NCBI RefSeq assembly: GCF_028288105.1
Contig: NZ_JAQBOI010000253.1
Coordinates: forward strand, 1 to 34,503
From: Mucilaginibacter sp.
GTDB taxonomy: Bacteria > Bacteroidota > Bacteroidia > Sphingobacteriales > Sphingobacteriaceae
Length of the DNA stretch: 34,503 nucleotides
Direction of reading: 5' to 3'
In this document: piece by piece, positions 34,235 to 34,503 of the stretch
Numbering within the stretch: the first letter of the stretch is position 1
Layout of the letters: each line of letters begins with the position of its first letter
Program-made: the position numbers and the translations under genes
The notes under the pieces: generated by a model
Databases searched by the model: none
Seen by the model: only the letters and a program-made list of their open reading frames with translations
Told to the model about the DNA's origin: nothing

Positions 34235-34318
34235 TTTCAGTTTGCAGTTATGAGTGGGCAGTTTGCAGTGTTTAACTGCTAACTGAGAACCGCTTCTTGC
34301 AAACTGCTTACTGCCAAC
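34235..34318. repeat. CAGTTTGCAGT-family inverted repeat filling a convergent junction
   Basis: CAGTTTGCAGTT, GCAGTTTGCAGTG, ACTGCTAACTG and GCAAACTGCTTACTGCC are direct and inverted copies of a core CAGTTTGCAGT. The element covers all bases between the upstream stop (34232-34234) and the convergent gene's stop (34319-34321). Related sequence occurs at 26286-26316. Confidence 0.75.
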
Positions 34319-34503
34319 TTAATTATAGAACGTCCACGCTACACCAAACTTTAACATTTTATCCATTTGCGGGTAGCGGTTTACGGTGTAGAAACCATTG
34401 CTAAAAATACCCTGGTTTACATAATCATATTGGATAAAAAGGTTGGTACGCTGTAGGGTAGCTTTAAAAAATACTGTTGCTATAGGGTATGAAGTAAAGG
34501 TAA
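34319..34503 (-). CDS. 3' end of an outer-membrane beta-barrel (porin-like) gene, truncated by window end
   Basis: The ORF is not in the track. On the minus strand the frame is open from the window edge to TAA at 34319-34321, giving 61 residues: TFTSYPIATVFFKATLQRTN, then LFIQYDYVNQGIFSNGFYTV, then NRYPQMDKMLKFGVAWTFYN. Alternating aromatic and polar residues and a terminal aromatic (TFYN) are typical of the last strands of an outer-membrane barrel recognised by BamA. The pattern YPQMDKMLKFGV-W-F resembles the C-terminus of Bacteroidota putative porins (Porin_10 type); the assignment to that family is tentative. Convergent with the secreted protein gene. Confidence 0.65.
   Translation of the reverse strand, partial: TFTSYPIATVFFKATLQRTNLFIQYDYVNQGIFSNGFYTVNRYPQMDKMLKFGVAWTFYN

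Overview
The window looks like chromosomal DNA of a Bacteroidota bacterium, most likely Sphingobacteriaceae (Mucilaginibacter/Pedobacter-like). The grounds are family content: two carboxypeptidase-regulatory-like/plug/beta-barrel outer-membrane proteins without SusD partners, DUF5606, DUF2490, DUF885, DUF1634 and KTSC proteins, a Bacteroidota-style LeuRS, a two-unit FtsX permease, and TAnnTTTG-like promoter boxes. Genus is inferred, not proven. I saw no rRNA, tRNA, IS transposase, phage gene or CRISPR array.

Layout. 1-3.2 kb: 3' end of guaA, overlapped by a type-1 periplasmic-binding-fold lipoprotein gene, which overlaps (ATGA) an RsmB-type rRNA m5C methyltransferase. 3.3-5.7 kb: a lone FtsX/MacB-type permease. 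5.7-9.2 kb (minus): APC amino-acid permease, terminator, then an MFS exporter and MarC in one operon. 9.4-13.2 kb: DUF885 lipoprotein (minus), DinB-fold protein (plus), DUF3887-alpha/beta hydrolase (minus). 13.3-16.4 kb: outer-membrane receptor, then convergent KTSC and DUF1634 genes. 16.6-22.7 kb: leuS, a second outer-membrane receptor, and a small orphan secreted protein. 22.8-29.3 kb (minus): enolase, DUF2490, an ABC-2 exporter pair, a tiny hydrophobic ORF and a membrane-anchored MutS-like ATPase. 29.3-31.6 kb (plus): rlmH, a CDF metal exporter, a small membrane protein and a Tat-exported Dabb protein. 31.7-32.7 kb (minus): cyclophilin and DUF5606. 33-34.2 kb: a secreted protein with a class-I-amidotransferase-like elbow, convergent with the 3' end of an outer-membrane beta-barrel (porin-like) gene.

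Most genes are housekeeping or ordinary envelope functions and do not form one pathway. The striking layer is non-coding: at least six unrelated families of short inverted-repeat elements sit in the gaps. They occupy four of six convergent gene junctions, in three cases filling the gap from stop codon to stop codon. One such palindromic element lies in frame inside leuS and adds about 28 residues to the editing-domain region. This is the best candidate here for something worth pursuing. No obvious new defence or biosynthetic system was found.
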